From assembly GCA_963920525.1 (NCBI GenBank), contig OY986435.1:296709817-296773816 (forward strand): a stretch of DNA of 64,000 nt. Direction: 5' to 3'. The notes under the pieces were generated by a model. The model was given only the letters and a program-made list of their open reading frames with translations. It did no database searches and was not told the origin of the DNA. The stretch's first letter is position 1; each line of letters starts with the position of its first letter. Positions 63,744 through 64,000 of the stretch are shown here, piece after piece. The position numbers were made by a program, and so were the translations under genes. The stretch comes from Dichetophora obliterata. Lineage: Eukaryota; Arthropoda; Insecta; Diptera; Sciomyzidae.

Positions 63744-63945
63744 ACATTAATAAGGGTACTTGTAGCTACAACCTTAACTAGAACTATTAAGTTTGATCTT
63801 ACAGGAAAAATTTAGCGCTACTTTTTAAGAAACATTGCAATTTTCAACCCTTTCGATCCCCGTAGCGGGGGAAAATTGTAACCAAACTTTATAATAGTAG
63901 TAAAGGTTGTAGCGACAAGTAACCTTACTAGCCCATTAATGCTCT
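63744..63945. mobile_element. Small foldback MITE, about 200 bp
   Basis: The left arm TTAATAAGGGTACTTGTAGC continues TACAACCTT. The right arm, read inward, has GGTTACTTGTCGCTACAACC then TTTACTACTATT. A hairpin centre CCCCGTAGCGGGG lies near 63859-63871. No coding capacity; target duplication not resolved. Confidence 0.65.
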
Positions 63946-64000
63946 ATACCAGAACACGTTGAATTTAGTTTTCGAAATTTTCAGCATAAATTTGTATTAA

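Overview
The window is eukaryotic, AT-rich and intron-bearing. It looks like a brachyceran fly, most likely a tephritid fruit fly. The evidence is an insect odorant receptor gene, a short-chain dehydrogenase gene with small exons and GT-AG introns, an insect-type tRNA-derived SINE, a DD41D (rosa-type) mariner, and dense transposon debris. The order-level call is firm; the family-level call is inference. Only two host genes are supported. All else recognised is repeat or transposon.

Layout. 1-4161 is an unbroken (AAACT)n satellite. 5.2-6.7 kb is a hAT-like element with an 8-bp target duplication. 7.9-12 kb holds two related CR1-like LINE remnants. 12.1-15.7 kb is a Helitron-type element made of internal tandem repeats. 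17.2-23.6 kb holds a two-gene Harbinger element, broken by a TTAA-flanked MITE, then a decayed RTE-type LINE. 23.6-29.7 kb is one RNase H-bearing LINE cut into three pieces by MITEs and foldback DNA. 30.2 kb has an (AACAT)n array.

32.0-46.5 kb (minus strand) is a membrane-anchored short-chain dehydrogenase/reductase. Five exons can be joined in frame, and a last exon is probably missing from view. Its introns are packed with transposons. Intron 2 is almost end-to-end foldback and MITE DNA. Intron 1 holds a LINE with both ORFs intact, plus hAT, Tc3-like and Helitron remains.

47.0-51.9 kb, just upstream of that gene, is a three-level nest: a foldback element with perfect 8-bp target duplications, containing a LINE, containing a Helitron. 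53.3-53.7 kb is a SINE. 57.1-60.5 kb is a hAT element whose transposase is cut by an internally deleted DD41D mariner. 61.5-62.9 kb (plus strand) is a four-exon odorant receptor gene, about 405 codons, with a TATA box. The right edge has a small foldback MITE.

Most unusual observation: in the intact LINE (38.2-43.2 kb), ORF1 ends on a canonical A_AAA_AAC slippery heptamer one codon before its stop. ORF2 is open in exactly the -1 frame and has no ATG before its endonuclease domain. This suggests a programmed frameshift in a non-LTR retrotransposon, which normally does not use one. No antisense, CRISPR or bacterial-type system was seen.
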